A stretch of DNA of 31,992 nt, taken from contig JAHHQQ010000020.1 of the NCBI GenBank assembly GCA_020026275.1, positions 1 to 31,992 of the forward strand. Reading direction: 5' to 3'. The notes under the pieces were generated by a model. It had not been told where the DNA came from. It ran no database searches and saw nothing but the letters and a program-made list of their open reading frames with translations. Positions 1-8,800 of the stretch are shown one piece after another. Made by a program: the position numbers and the translations under genes. Numbering within the stretch: the first letter of the stretch is position 1; each line of letters begins with the position of its first letter. Source of the stretch: Bacteroidales bacterium (GTDB lineage Bacteria; Bacteroidota; Bacteroidia; Bacteroidales; UBA932).

Positions 1-756
1 TGCCGGTTCTTCTACTGGTTCTGCAATTTCTACCGCTGGTGTTTCCGGCTCTATCTTTTCTTCCACCGGAATGGTTTCCTGTGGCGTTTCCGGCGCAGTT
101 TCTTCCTGTAGAATTTCGGGCTCTGGAACTTCTGGCCGAGGTGTCTCCGGAGACATTGGCATTTCCCGTGGGAGGACAGGGGGTTGTGGCGCTTCCTGTT
201 CCGGTGCGGTCGTTTCTTCTGGGCTTGGCGCGGTCTCTGCGGTCTGTTCTGGCACGGACTCTTCTTTCGGTTGGTCGGTAATGAGCGATTTCAGGTCCTC
301 AATGGCCTGGCTGACTTCTTCTGTCGTCTCCTGATGGGTCTTCAGGGAGATGGATTCCAGTCCGAATCCTTCCGGATAGATGTCCAGGTCCTCGTCGGCG
401 ATGAAGAAGAGGTTGTTCTCTTTGGTCGCCCTCAGTCTGCCGAGTCCCGGGAAGACGATGATTCTTTTCCGGAGCAGGGTCTCTTTCATCTCGTGTAGAA
501 AATCGCTGATGATGATCTTGGCGGTTTCCTTGTCAATGCTGTTGGACTGGGCATAGAAGTCGGAAAGCTTGGAATCCTGGTCATTTTGTTTCTGTCGGAA
601 GTACAATCTTCTGTATGGCGGATTGATTGTATAGCCTTTGTCTGAAAAAGAGGATGGAATGATTTCTGTGACGAAGGTTCCTACTCCTGGGAGCGTAACT
701 TCGTCATTATCAAGGATCAGCTCCTTGACCATCTTGGATAGAAGATCGATGTCCAT
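1..756 (-). CDS. CCDC81-like HU-domain protein, 5' part (cut at window edge)
   Basis: The minus-strand reading frame opens at the ATG complementary to 754-756 and stays open for 252 codons to the window edge, so the C-terminus is missing. Residues 1 to about 135 look like the two small HU-like modules of the Bacteroidota CCDC81-type HU family: a PGVGTF segment near residue 23 and a second FPGLGRLR segment near residue 102 occupy equivalent places in the two modules. After about residue 150 the chain becomes a Pro/Glu/Thr-rich low-complexity linker. In known relatives such a linker usually leads to a membrane segment and a peptidoglycan-binding SPOR domain; that part lies outside the window, so envelope location is inference. 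A TATATTTG -7 box sits just upstream. The opposing plus-strand ORFs here are shadows of the biased linker codons. Confidence 0.75.
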   Translation of the reverse strand, partial: MDIDLLSKMVKELILDNDEVTLPGVGTFVTEIIPSSFSDKGYTINPPYRRLYFRQKQNDQDSKLSDFYAQSNSIDKETAKIIISDFLHEMKETLLRKRIIVFPGLGRLRATKENNLFFIADEDLDIYPEGFGLESISLKTHQETTEEVSQAIEDLKSLITDQPKEESVPEQTAETAPSPEETTAPEQEAPQPPVLPREMPMSPETPRPEVPEPEILQEETAPETPQETIPVEEKIEPETPAVEIAEPVEEPA

Positions 757-780
757 AGTGTCAGTTTGTTTGGTGCTTCA

Positions 781-788
781 CAAATATA
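781..788 (-). promoter_or_regulatory. Bacteroidota -7 box for the HU-domain gene
   Basis: On the minus strand this reads TATATTTG, a full match to the TAnnTTTG consensus, 24 bases upstream of the ATG. I do not see a good TTTG -33 box at the expected distance, so this is a half-supported promoter. Confidence 0.5.
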
Positions 789-818
789 GAAAAAAATGTG
801 AAAAAAAGTACGGAAAAA

Positions 819-849
819 TTTGCATCGTAATAAAAATGTTGTACCTTTG
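819..849 (+). promoter_or_regulatory. Promoter of tRNA-Asn (-33 TTTG, -7 TACCTTTG)
   Basis: TTTG at 819-822 and TACCTTTG at 842-849 are separated by 19 bases, which fits the Bacteroidota sigma-ABfr consensus (TTTG, 19-21 bases, TAnnTTTG). The transcript would start roughly at 855-857, about 25 bases before the mature tRNA end. Confidence 0.75.
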
Positions 850-881
850 CAATCCCGGTTCAATAATACGGGACACAAAAT

Positions 882-955
882 TCCTCAATAGCTCAGTTGG
901 TTAGAGCATCTGACTGTTAATCAGAGGGTCACAGGTTCAAGTCCTGTTTGAGGAG
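882..955 (+). tRNA. tRNA-Asn (anticodon GTT)
   Basis: The 74-nt sequence folds as a standard cloverleaf. The acceptor arm pairs TCCTCAA (882-888) with TTGAGGA (948-954), with discriminator G955. The D arm spans 891-907. The anticodon stem TCTGA/TCAGA begins at 909 and anticodon GTT is at 916-918. A five-base variable loop is followed by a T arm with the GTTCAAG core. The 3' CCA is not encoded. It has its own promoter upstream and a hairpin terminator directly downstream, so it is transcribed as a single-gene unit. Confidence 0.98.
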
Positions 956-956
956 C

Positions 957-989
957 AAAGAGAACGATTTCGGTCGTTCTCTTTTTTTG
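957..989 (+). terminator. Intrinsic terminator of tRNA-Asn
   Basis: The arms AAAGAGAACGA (957-967) and TCGTTCTCTTT (974-984) pair perfectly around a TTTCGG loop and run into a T tract. The hairpin starts two bases after the tRNA 3' end. Confidence 0.9.
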
Positions 990-1069
990 TTGTATGTGCT
1001 TTCTGCATGTCGCCTTTTTTTCTTATCTTGCAAATTCAATAAAGTAAACGATATATTCTATCATAATTT

Positions 1070-2341
1070 ATGGAAAATCAGAAAAAGAAAATCTATCCTT
1101 TCCAGTTCGAGTCCATGTCAGATGAGCATGCATGGGGAAAAGAAACATGGGTCCTTTCAGATTTGGGGTTCAGAGATTCAGGGATCGCCAATGGCTGGCT
1201 TGCCGGCAATACGATCGGTGATGTGATGGAAACCTATCTGGAGAGAATTGTCGGAGAGGAAGTATATAATTTTTATGGTCGTCAGTTCCCGGTGATGGTC
1301 AAGAAATTGGAAGTGGCCGGAAATTACGGATTGTATGTCTGCCCGGATGATATTGTTGCGGAAGAGAGATACGATGCGCTTGGAAAGAAGAAGTTGTGGT
1401 ATGTCCTGGATGCCCAGGAGGATGCCCGTATCTATTTGGGTCTGAAACGGGAGATTTCTGCGCGCGACTTGTATGAAAAATGTCAGGATGGGTCGATTCT
1501 GGAGGAGGTCAATGAGATTGTGCCTGCCGCCGGTGCCCATTATGAGATTGATCCGGGGCTGATCCACGGTCTGAGCGGTCATGTCACGATTGTGGAGATT
1601 GCGGAGAGTTCCAACATGGATCTCAAAATCTACGATTGGGGGCTGGATGCCGCTTCTTGTGAGGAGGACCTGGTTTCTGCAATTGATTTTGTGGAGTTGG
1701 GCAAGTATTGCCGTTGCCATTGGGATCCGGAGTATCATTGCGATTGTCATCACGAAGACGAGGACGAGTGCGGTCACGACCATGAGGACGGCTGCTGCTG
1801 CCATGAACACGAACACGACCATGAATGCAGTTGTGGTCACGACCACGAACATGAGCATGAATGCGGCTGCGGTCAGGATGCCATTCACAAGATGACGGAA
1901 ATTCTGCTGGAGGGAGTCGAGTTCACGACTACCGCTCTCAAACTGACCGATCCGATTCACATCTATACGGAGAAGTTCACCAGTTTCATCCTTTATTATT
2001 GCGCGAAGGGCGAGGCCGCTTTGCAGGTGAGGAGTGAAGAGGCGGACGGAGATCAGGACATCCTGCATGTGCCGACTGACTTCTATGTCCTCAAAGAAGG
2101 GGAAGTGGTGCTGGTTCCTGGGGAGTCTCCTGACTTCCTGCTGGTTCCGAGAGCTGCGGACACTTATCTCTTGGAAACCATTCTGGACCATCGTGAGATT
2201 CCGGATGAATACATCAATCCGGGCAAGGAGGACGAACAGCCGGTCGATGAGGACGAAGAGGACGAGGACAGCATTTTCCCAGGTATGCCTCATCCCAAGA
2301 CTCCGGTCGATCCGATGACGCCAGGTCCTTTTGTGAATTGA
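1070..2341 (+). CDS. Divergent mannose-6-phosphate isomerase-like cupin with His/Cys-rich insert
   Basis: The 423-residue protein resembles class I phosphomannose isomerase (ManA) in layout: a Trp-Gly-containing N-terminus (about 22-27), a NGWLAG segment (41-46), a YVCPDD segment (89-94), a KKLWYVLDA segment (107-115), a GLIHGLSGH segment (163-171) and a IVEIAESS...KIYDWG segment (174-191). ManA's Zn site uses Gln and His of a QVHP motif and a Glu before WYVL; here these appear as Tyr89, Cys91 and Lys107 or Lys108, so canonical catalysis is doubtful. Between the N-terminal cupin and the C-terminal cupin (about 283-370) lies a 54-residue stretch (214-267) with 12 Cys and 14 His among Asp/Glu/Gly. 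The C-terminal tail (385-423) is acidic and Pro-rich. It may bind metal rather than isomerise a sugar; that is inference. The next gene follows after 18 bases, so they are probably co-transcribed. Confidence 0.65.
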   Translation: MENQKKKIYPFQFESMSDEHAWGKETWVLSDLGFRDSGIANGWLAGNTIGDVMETYLERIVGEEVYNFYGRQFPVMVKKLEVAGNYGLYVCPDDIVAEERYDALGKKKLWYVLDAQEDARIYLGLKREISARDLYEKCQDGSILEEVNEIVPAAGAHYEIDPGLIHGLSGHVTIVEIAESSNMDLKIYDWGLDAASCEEDLVSAIDFVELGKYCRCHWDPEYHCDCHHEDEDECGHDHEDGCCCHEHEHDHECSCGHDHEHEHECGCGQDAIHKMTEILLEGVEFTTTALKLTDPIHIYTEKFTSFILYYCAKGEAALQVRSEEADGDQDILHVPTDFYVLKEGEVVLVPGESPDFLLVPRAADTYLLETILDHREIPDEYINPGKEDEQPVDEDEEDEDSIFPGMPHPKTPVDPMTPGPFVN

Positions 2342-2359
2342 AACAGAGAGGGTTGAGAT

Positions 2360-2812
2360 ATGGGCAGTTCAGTCAGAATTGATAAATATCTTTGGGCCAT
2401 CCGGGTGTACAAGACCCGTTCCGAAGCGACCGATGCCTGCAAGGGCAATAAGGTGAAGCTGGGTGGAGTCAATGCGAAACCCTCCAAACTCGTAGAGGTG
2501 GGGGACGTGCTGGAAATCCGGAAGGGCGCCGTCCAATATACTTACAAGGTAAAGGCGCTGCTTTCCAGCCGGGTAGGAGCCAAACTGGTTTCGGAATATG
2601 CCGAGAACCTGACTCCACAGCATGAACTGGAAAAACTGCATGCTCCGGTGGAGACCATTTTCCTGAAAAGGGACCGAGGCACCGGCAGACCTACGAAAAA
2701 GGACAGGAGAGATCTGGATGGAATGCTGGATTCGATGGGATACGATGAGATGGAGGATATTCCAGATGATATCGCATTGAAATTCGGAATTACAGAGGAA
2801 GATGATTTTTAA
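2360..2812 (+). CDS. hslR: S4-domain RNA-binding protein (Hsp15-like)
   Basis: The 150-residue protein opens with an S4 RNA-binding fold: VRIDKYLWAIRVYKTRSEA at about residues 5-23, GNKVKLGGVNAKPSKLVEVGD to about residue 49, and a beta strand after it. A conserved basic tail (GTGRPTKKDRRDL at about 108-120) matches the Hsp15 family layout. Hsp15 proteins bind stalled 50S subunits carrying nascent chains and help recycle them; that role is taken from the family. The symbol is assigned by family resemblance only. An acidic tail of about 30 residues follows the basic segment. It lies 18 bases behind the cupin gene and is closed by a terminator at 2826-2856. Confidence 0.8.
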   Translation: MGSSVRIDKYLWAIRVYKTRSEATDACKGNKVKLGGVNAKPSKLVEVGDVLEIRKGAVQYTYKVKALLSSRVGAKLVSEYAENLTPQHELEKLHAPVETIFLKRDRGTGRPTKKDRRDLDGMLDSMGYDEMEDIPDDIALKFGITEEDDF

Positions 2813-2825
2813 AGAAATCTTTTGG

Positions 2826-2856
2826 AAGGTGTGTCGTTCTTTGGCACACCTTTTCT
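2826..2856 (+). terminator. Terminator after the S4-domain gene
   Basis: AAGGTGTG (2826-2833) pairs with CACACCTT (2845-2852), extended inward by one wobble and one G-C pair, then TTTTCTG follows. It separates the cupin/S4 unit from the helicase-nuclease genes. Confidence 0.75.
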
Positions 2857-2857
2857 G

Positions 2858-2865
2858 TATTTTTG
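2858..2865 (+). promoter_or_regulatory. -7 box upstream of addB
   Basis: TATTTTTG fits TAnnTTTG and lies 28 bases before the addB ATG, immediately after the preceding terminator. No TTTG is seen at 19-21 bases upstream, so the promoter call rests on the -7 box and position. Confidence 0.5.
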
Positions 2866-2893
2866 TTGAAATCGATAATTCTACACATTAGAT

Positions 2894-5866
2894 ATGGAAG
2901 CTTTTTTGAGCCAGGTGGCAAGACATTATTTCCGTCAGGGAGAGGTGGACAGAAAATGTTTCATCTTTCCGAACAGGCGTGCCATCAATTTTTTCGGCAA
3001 ATATCTTTCTGACCTCGTTGCGCAGGAAGGACAGCAGGCCATGATGGTGCCGCCGATGTGCACTATCAACGACTTCTTCTATCGGGTCAGCGGCTTTGTC
3101 CCTACCGGCAGAGTCGCCTTGCTGCTGGAACTGTACAAATGCTATCAGAAACTGTATCCGGGAGCGGAACCGCTGGATGATTTCATCTTCTGGGGAGATA
3201 TGCTTCTGGCCGATTTCAACGATGTGGACAAATATCTGGCCGACCCGAAAGCCTTGTTCACCAATGTCGCCGAGTTCAAGGAGCTGGGGGATGACCTGTC
3301 TCATCTGAATGACCAGCAGAGGGAGGCCGTCATGATGTTCCTGGGGCATTTCAGGAATATCGGAGAAGCCAGTCTGAAGCAGGGAAATGTCAAATTGGAT
3401 TTCTTGCGCCTGTGGAATATCCTCTACGACCTGTATCGGGATTTCAATGAGGATCTGGCCCGTCAGGGCATGTCGTACGAGGGCATGGCTTATCGTAGTC
3501 TTGCCATGCAGGTGAAGGATAGACCGGTCACGGATCTGCTGGAAGGGCAGTTTGAGTGTGACGGCTTTGTCTTTGTCGGTCTCAATGCGCTGAATGAATG
3601 TGAAAAACGGGTGCTGGGCAAGATGCAGAAAGCCGGAATTGCCGAGTTCTGCTGGGATTACTGTTCAGACATGATCCGCAATCCGCACAACAAGTCCTCG
3701 CTTTTCATGAGCCGGAATGTCGCGGCTTTCCCTCCTGCCTTCCAGCTGGAGTACGACCGGTCTTTCCTGCCGGAATTCCATGTGGTGAGCGTGCCTTCCG
3801 CAGTCGGACAGGTCAAGTACATTCCGCAGATTCTGGAGAAGATTGCTCAGGAGAGGGCGGAAGGAAGAATGGACCAGGTCGGAAAATTGACGGACGAGGG
3901 GACGGATTGTGCCATTGTCCTGCCGGATGAAGGACTGCTTCCTTATGTACTGAATACCATTCCGGAGGAAATTGAAGACATCAATGTGACGATGGGCTAT
4001 CCGATGACGGGCAGTGAGTGCTATGTCCTGCTGATGGACTTGATCCAGGCACAGATGCAGATGTTAAGGAAGGGAGGCACCCTCTATTTCTACCACAAGC
4101 CGGTCCGGAGCCTGTTCTTCAATTCTGTGTTGAGGAATGCGCTGCAGCCGGAAGACATGAAGGTGGTGGCTCAGATCAAGGAGGGCTTGAAATATTATAT
4201 CCCACTGGAAGATTTCAAGGAATCGCCTCTGATTTCCAAAATTTTCCGGCAGGTCGTCACGGAGGTGAACAACCCGGATCCGGAGCAGATAGACCGTCTG
4301 GCAGCTTATCTTCTTGAGGTCATCGGTCTGGTCGCTCCGCATCTGAAACAGGACGGTGCCTTGGTGCAGGAACTGGATTATGCCATGATGTGCTACACGT
4401 CCATCACAGATTTGAAAGGACACCAGCTCGCCATCTTGCCAAAGACCTACAAGCTGCTGCTTTCCAGAATTCTGGCCGGACAGGATGTCCATTTCAAGGG
4501 AGAACCCCTCAAGGGACTGCAGATTATGGGGCCGTTGGAGACCAGAGCTTTGGATTTTACCAATCTGGTCCTTTTGTCCTGCAATGAAGACATGTTCCCG
4601 AGAAAGAGCATCGCTTCTTCCTTCATTCCTGCGGAACTGCGGAAGGGATTCGGTCTGCCGACCTATGAATACCAGGATGCAGTCTGGGCGTATTATTTCT
4701 ATCGGATGATCCAGCGCTCTGAGAATGTCTGGCTGATGGTCGATTCCAGAGCCTCCAAGATGAATACGGGAGAGGAAAGCCGGTATATCAAGCAGCTGGA
4801 ATATCATTTCGGACTGCAGCTGGACCGGACGGTCATCCATTCTTCCCATCTTTCAGAAGGACAGGGAGAAGTGGAGGGCGAGGAGAAGCCTGCCAATATC
4901 AAGGAGATTTTGCAGAATACGTATCTGTCGGCTTCTTCCATCAAGGATTATCTCCGTTGTCCTGCCAAATTCTATTACAGCAAGATCTGCAAGTTGTCCA
5001 ATGACGATGAGGTGGTGGAAAATGTGGATGCCCGTATTCTGGGTACGGTCTATCACTCTACCATGCAGGCGATCTATCTGGGAGAGGCGGCAGTGGATCC
5101 GTCCTTCAGCATGGAGCCGGAGGACATTGAGGCGGCGGTGCGGTCCGGGCGCTTCGTCCCGATGAAGGAGGTGACGCTGGACTATGTGGACAAGTGCCGT
5201 TCCAAGGAGTTCCGTCCTCGGATCAAGGCCAAGATCCGTGCTGAAATCATGAAGCAGCTCAATACGGTGGAGATGAGAGGACGTAATCTGGTCATCGAAG
5301 ACATCATCGCGAAATATGTGGATGAGACTTTGCGGAGGGACAAGAACCTCATGGTCCAGAAGCAGGTCAATCATTTTATGGTACTGGGGCTGGAGGAAAA
5401 GATGCTCTGGGATTTTGAAGGTTTCCATTTCATCGGATACATTGACCGTCTGGATTCCTTCGAGCCGGGCACGGTCCGGGTCATTGACTACAAGACCGGT
5501 AAGGTGGAAGAGAAGGAGATGGATGTCAATGAGGACAATTGCGACGGCATCATCGAGTCCCTGTTCGATCTGGAAGCGGAGGACAAAATGGACATTGTGG
5601 TCCAGATCTATCTGTACGACATGTTCGTGAGGGCGAGTGACCGGTTCTCCTCCTATTCCCGGGTGACCAATTCCATCTATTCCATTTCTGAAATCTTCAA
5701 GAGCGGTATTCTGGAGTCGCCGATGTGCGAGAAGTTCAATGCCGGGATGACCCAGAAGATGAAGGAGATGTTTGAGGAAATGACCGATCCGGCTGTGCCT
5801 TTCAAGAGGACTCCGGTAGTCAAGAATTGCGAGTGGTGTGACTTTAAAAATATTTGTGGACGATGA
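2894..5866 (+). CDS. addB: AddB-type PD-(D/E)XK nuclease, partner of the AddA-type helicase
   Basis: The 990-residue protein has a long N-terminal region like the degenerate helicase half of AddB and a C-terminal RecB-type nuclease domain. The nuclease shows the GTVYH segment with His721, an IDRLD segment with Asp851 and the DYKTGK motif (Asp865, Lys867). Four cysteines have the iron-sulphur arrangement of AddB nucleases: Cys689 in an LRCPAKFYY segment, then Cys979, Cys982 and Cys988 (CX2CX5C) at the extreme C-terminus. The family resects double-strand DNA ends for recombination and degrades linear DNA, in the cytoplasm. The stop codon overlaps the ATG of the next gene as ATGA (5863-5866), which implies translational coupling. 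Residue positions count from the ATG at 2894. Confidence 0.87.
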   Translation: MEAFLSQVARHYFRQGEVDRKCFIFPNRRAINFFGKYLSDLVAQEGQQAMMVPPMCTINDFFYRVSGFVPTGRVALLLELYKCYQKLYPGAEPLDDFIFWGDMLLADFNDVDKYLADPKALFTNVAEFKELGDDLSHLNDQQREAVMMFLGHFRNIGEASLKQGNVKLDFLRLWNILYDLYRDFNEDLARQGMSYEGMAYRSLAMQVKDRPVTDLLEGQFECDGFVFVGLNALNECEKRVLGKMQKAGIAEFCWDYCSDMIRNPHNKSSLFMSRNVAAFPPAFQLEYDRSFLPEFHVVSVPSAVGQVKYIPQILEKIAQERAEGRMDQVGKLTDEGTDCAIVLPDEGLLPYVLNTIPEEIEDINVTMGYPMTGSECYVLLMDLIQAQMQMLRKGGTLYFYHKPVRSLFFNSVLRNALQPEDMKVVAQIKEGLKYYIPLEDFKESPLISKIFRQVVTEVNNPDPEQIDRLAAYLLEVIGLVAPHLKQDGALVQELDYAMMCYTSITDLKGHQLAILPKTYKLLLSRILAGQDVHFKGEPLKGLQIMGPLETRALDFTNLVLLSCNEDMFPRKSIASSFIPAELRKGFGLPTYEYQDAVWAYYFYRMIQRSENVWLMVDSRASKMNTGEESRYIKQLEYHFGLQLDRTVIHSSHLSEGQGEVEGEEKPANIKEILQNTYLSASSIKDYLRCPAKFYYSKICKLSNDDEVVENVDARILGTVYHSTMQAIYLGEAAVDPSFSMEPEDIEAAVRSGRFVPMKEVTLDYVDKCRSKEFRPRIKAKIRAEIMKQLNTVEMRGRNLVIEDIIAKYVDETLRRDKNLMVQKQVNHFMVLGLEEKMLWDFEGFHFIGYIDRLDSFEPGTVRVIDYKTGKVEEKEMDVNEDNCDGIIESLFDLEAEDKMDIVVQIYLYDMFVRASDRFSSYSRVTNSIYSISEIFKSGILESPMCEKFNAGMTQKMKEMFEEMTDPAVPFKRTPVVKNCEWCDFKNICGR

Positions 5867-8800
5867 TTGAGATAGTAAGGGCTTCTGCCGGTTCAGGAAA
5901 GACATTTACCTTGGCCAAGAAATATATCCGGCTGCTGATGGAGGCAGACGACCGTTATGCTTACCGGCATATCCTCGCCGTGACATTTACCAACAAGGCG
6001 ACGGAGGAGATGAAGAGCAGGATTCTGAAGGAACTGCATGTCCTGGCCACTTGCCCGGACCGTTCGGATTACCTGTCCGAACTGCTTCCTCTGTTTTCTT
6101 CCAAGGAGGCTTTGAAGGAGAAGGCGGCGGTGGTGCTGACCAATATCCTGCACGATTACAGTGCCTTCTCGGTCAGTACGATTGACAAGTTCTTCCAGAG
6201 AGCGTTGAAGGCTTTTGCCAGAGAAATCGGGCAGTTCCCGTCCTACAAGGTCGAGCTGGACCGGAAATCACTGGTGGCAGAGAGTGTGGACCGTATTCTG
6301 GATTCGATTGATGAAAGCAACCGGGATCTGTTGGAATGGCTGATTGACAGTGCGGACGAGTCGCTGTCCAAGGGCAATCACTTCAACATTGACAAAGGTC
6401 TGTACGAGGCGGCGGAAGGAATCAAGTCGGAAGATTTCTCCAATCTGGTCAAAGAAAAGGGAATCAATGTGGCTGGCTTCTATTCGAAGTCCAATCTCAC
6501 CAAAGTCAGAAAGGCCTGCAAAGACTATATCCGCTCTTATCACGAGAAGGTGGTCAAGGCGGCCCGTTCCATTGCGGATGCCTTTTCCAATGCCGGAATT
6601 CCGATGGAGCACACGACCCGTGAGTTCATGTCCAAGGCGGTCAATCTCTATCTGGGGCTGCAGCCGGAGGAGGACGTGAAGGTCAATCCGACCTTCCTGA
6701 AGAATGCGGCTCCGTTGGTGGAGGAAAACAATCCGGAAAAAATCTTCCCGAAAAAGAATGCGGCCGATGCGGCGCTGGTCAATGCGGATGTCACGGCGGC
6801 TGTCCAGAATCTGTATGAACTGCTGGGTGAACCGTACCGCCTCTATGTCACTTTGTCCACCATTGTCAAGCAGACCTACAATCTGGGAATTGTCAAGGAA
6901 ATCAATGACGAGTTCCAGGCACTGCTCAAAGAGAAGAATGTGGTGAGTCTGGACGAGACCAATGACATTCTCAACCGGATCATTTCCGGTACGGAAGCTC
7001 CTTTCATCTATGAGAAGCTGGGCGTCCGTTTTGAACATTTCCTGCTGGATGAATTTCAGGACACTTCTGTCGTGCAGTGGGAGAATTTCAAGCCGCTATT
7101 GGAAGAGAGCAATGCCAATGACAATGAGAATCTGATTGTGGGAGACATCAAACAGAGCATCTACCGTTGGCGTGGAGGAGACTGGAAACTGCTTGCGACG
7201 GAGGTGGAAAAGTCGTTGGAATGCAGCAAGCCGGCTCCGCTCAAGACCAACTGGAGAAGTTCAAGGAATGTGATCCGTTTCAACAATGCCTTCTTCCAAT
7301 ATACGATTGAAGCGCTTTCTGAAAGGAAGCCAATCATGTCGGATGTCCTGCATCATATCTATTCGGATGTGGAACAGGAAGTTTCTCCTTCCAAACTTGC
7401 CGCACCGGAAGAGAAGGCAGGCAGTGTGGAGGTGACTTATACCTCAGATGTGATGGGAGAAATCCTTTCTTCCATCGGCAAGGTGATGGAAGCAGGAGGC
7501 AACTATGGGCAGATTGCCATTCTGGTCCGCAACAACCAGGAAGGAGCGGACATCGCCAAGGAGCTGTCAAAGAACAGCATACCGGTCATTTCCGATGATG
7601 CGCTGATGGTGAAGGCCTCTTCGGTCATTGCCCGTCTGGTCGCTCTGCTCCACTATGTGGACAATGACTTTTCGGATGGAAAGCAGAAGTCCAAGAAACA
7701 GCTGGTCAATACCTATCTGGCGGAAAAGCTGGATATTGAGGTACCGGAAAATTATTGCTCCCTGGCTGATCTGTGTGAAGGTCTGCTCCGCAGTCTCCGC
7801 AAGAATGATGAAGAGCGGTTTGAACGGGAAGTTCCATACGTGGAGGCTTTCATGGATGAATTGAAAGATTGGACCAGCAGCAATGGAAACAATCTGAGGG
7901 CTTTCTTGAACTGGTGGAAGGACGCTTCTCCAAAATTGAGTTCCCCGGGTTCTTCGGATGCGGTCCGGATCTTCACGATCCACAAATCCAAAGGTCTGGA
8001 GTTTGAATATGTGATTTTCCCATATACGGAAGAAGTGACCCTGTACCAGAGGACCAAGGCCTGGTGCGTTCCGGATTTCTCGCAGGTGCCACAGCATGAG
8101 CAGTATGATTTCATTGCGGAAGGTGCCTATCAGGTGCAGTTGTCCGCCTCTTCCATGCAGTCTCTCTTCTCGGACAGTTACGAGGATGAATATTTCTTCC
8201 AGACGGTCGACAACCTGAACATTTTCTACGTTGCGCTGACCCGTGCCAAGAAAGGTCTGCATCTGATTTCCAACTGGCCTGCCAAGAAATTTCTGGCAAA
8301 CTTCGAAAAGAATGGGAAGGTCAATTTCGCTGAAGAGGAAAGTCTGGATTTCAACAAGTTGATGTATGTCTATCTCCATACTTTGGAGGGGGTCAACTTG
8401 CATACCCAGGAAGAGGGTGAAGCGAGGAAATCCTTCTTCTTCGGAGCTTTCTATCCTTACAGGGAGCTGGAATCAGAAGGTCAGCGGTATCAGATGGAGG
8501 AATGTGTCTATCCATCTTGTCCGCTCAATCCCGAAGGGCTGGATGGAGAAGGAAATCCAGTTGTCCGTGACCGTTTGAAGTTCTCTTCCGATGCCATGGA
8601 TTTCTTCGGTGATAACGGACAGGTCGGAGTGGAGGCATCTCATCGTATCCGGGGAACGGTGCTGCATCAGATTCTGTCCATGGTGGTCGTTCCGGAAGAT
8701 CTGGAAAAGGCGACGATGAATGTGAGACGGCAGGGACTCTTGACCGACGAGCAGGCAGAAGAGGCGCTGGCACTGCTGAAGGAGGAAATCGCAAGAGTCG

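Noticed and set aside
39..498. Overlapping plus-strand open frames at the left edge
   Set aside because: They are complements of the Pro/Glu-rich linker of the minus-strand HU protein.
1024..1031. TATCTTGC as the -7 box of the cupin gene
   Set aside because: It departs from TAnnTTTG in the key TTTG part and there is no -33 box at the right distance.
1178..2293. Open frame of 371 codons on the minus strand opposite the PMI-like gene
   Set aside because: Its protein is low-complexity and hydrophobic in the way expected from reading the complement of Asp/Glu/His-rich codons; the plus-strand frame has cupin motifs and is the real gene.
4853..5905. Open frame of 350 codons on the minus strand within addB
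   Set aside because: The product is His/Leu/Ile/Asp-rich without motifs, and the plus strand has a full nuclease domain with catalytic and iron-sulphur residues.
6268..7038. Open frame of 256 codons on the minus strand within addA
   Set aside because: A shadow of the helicase gene; no motif or plausible start region.
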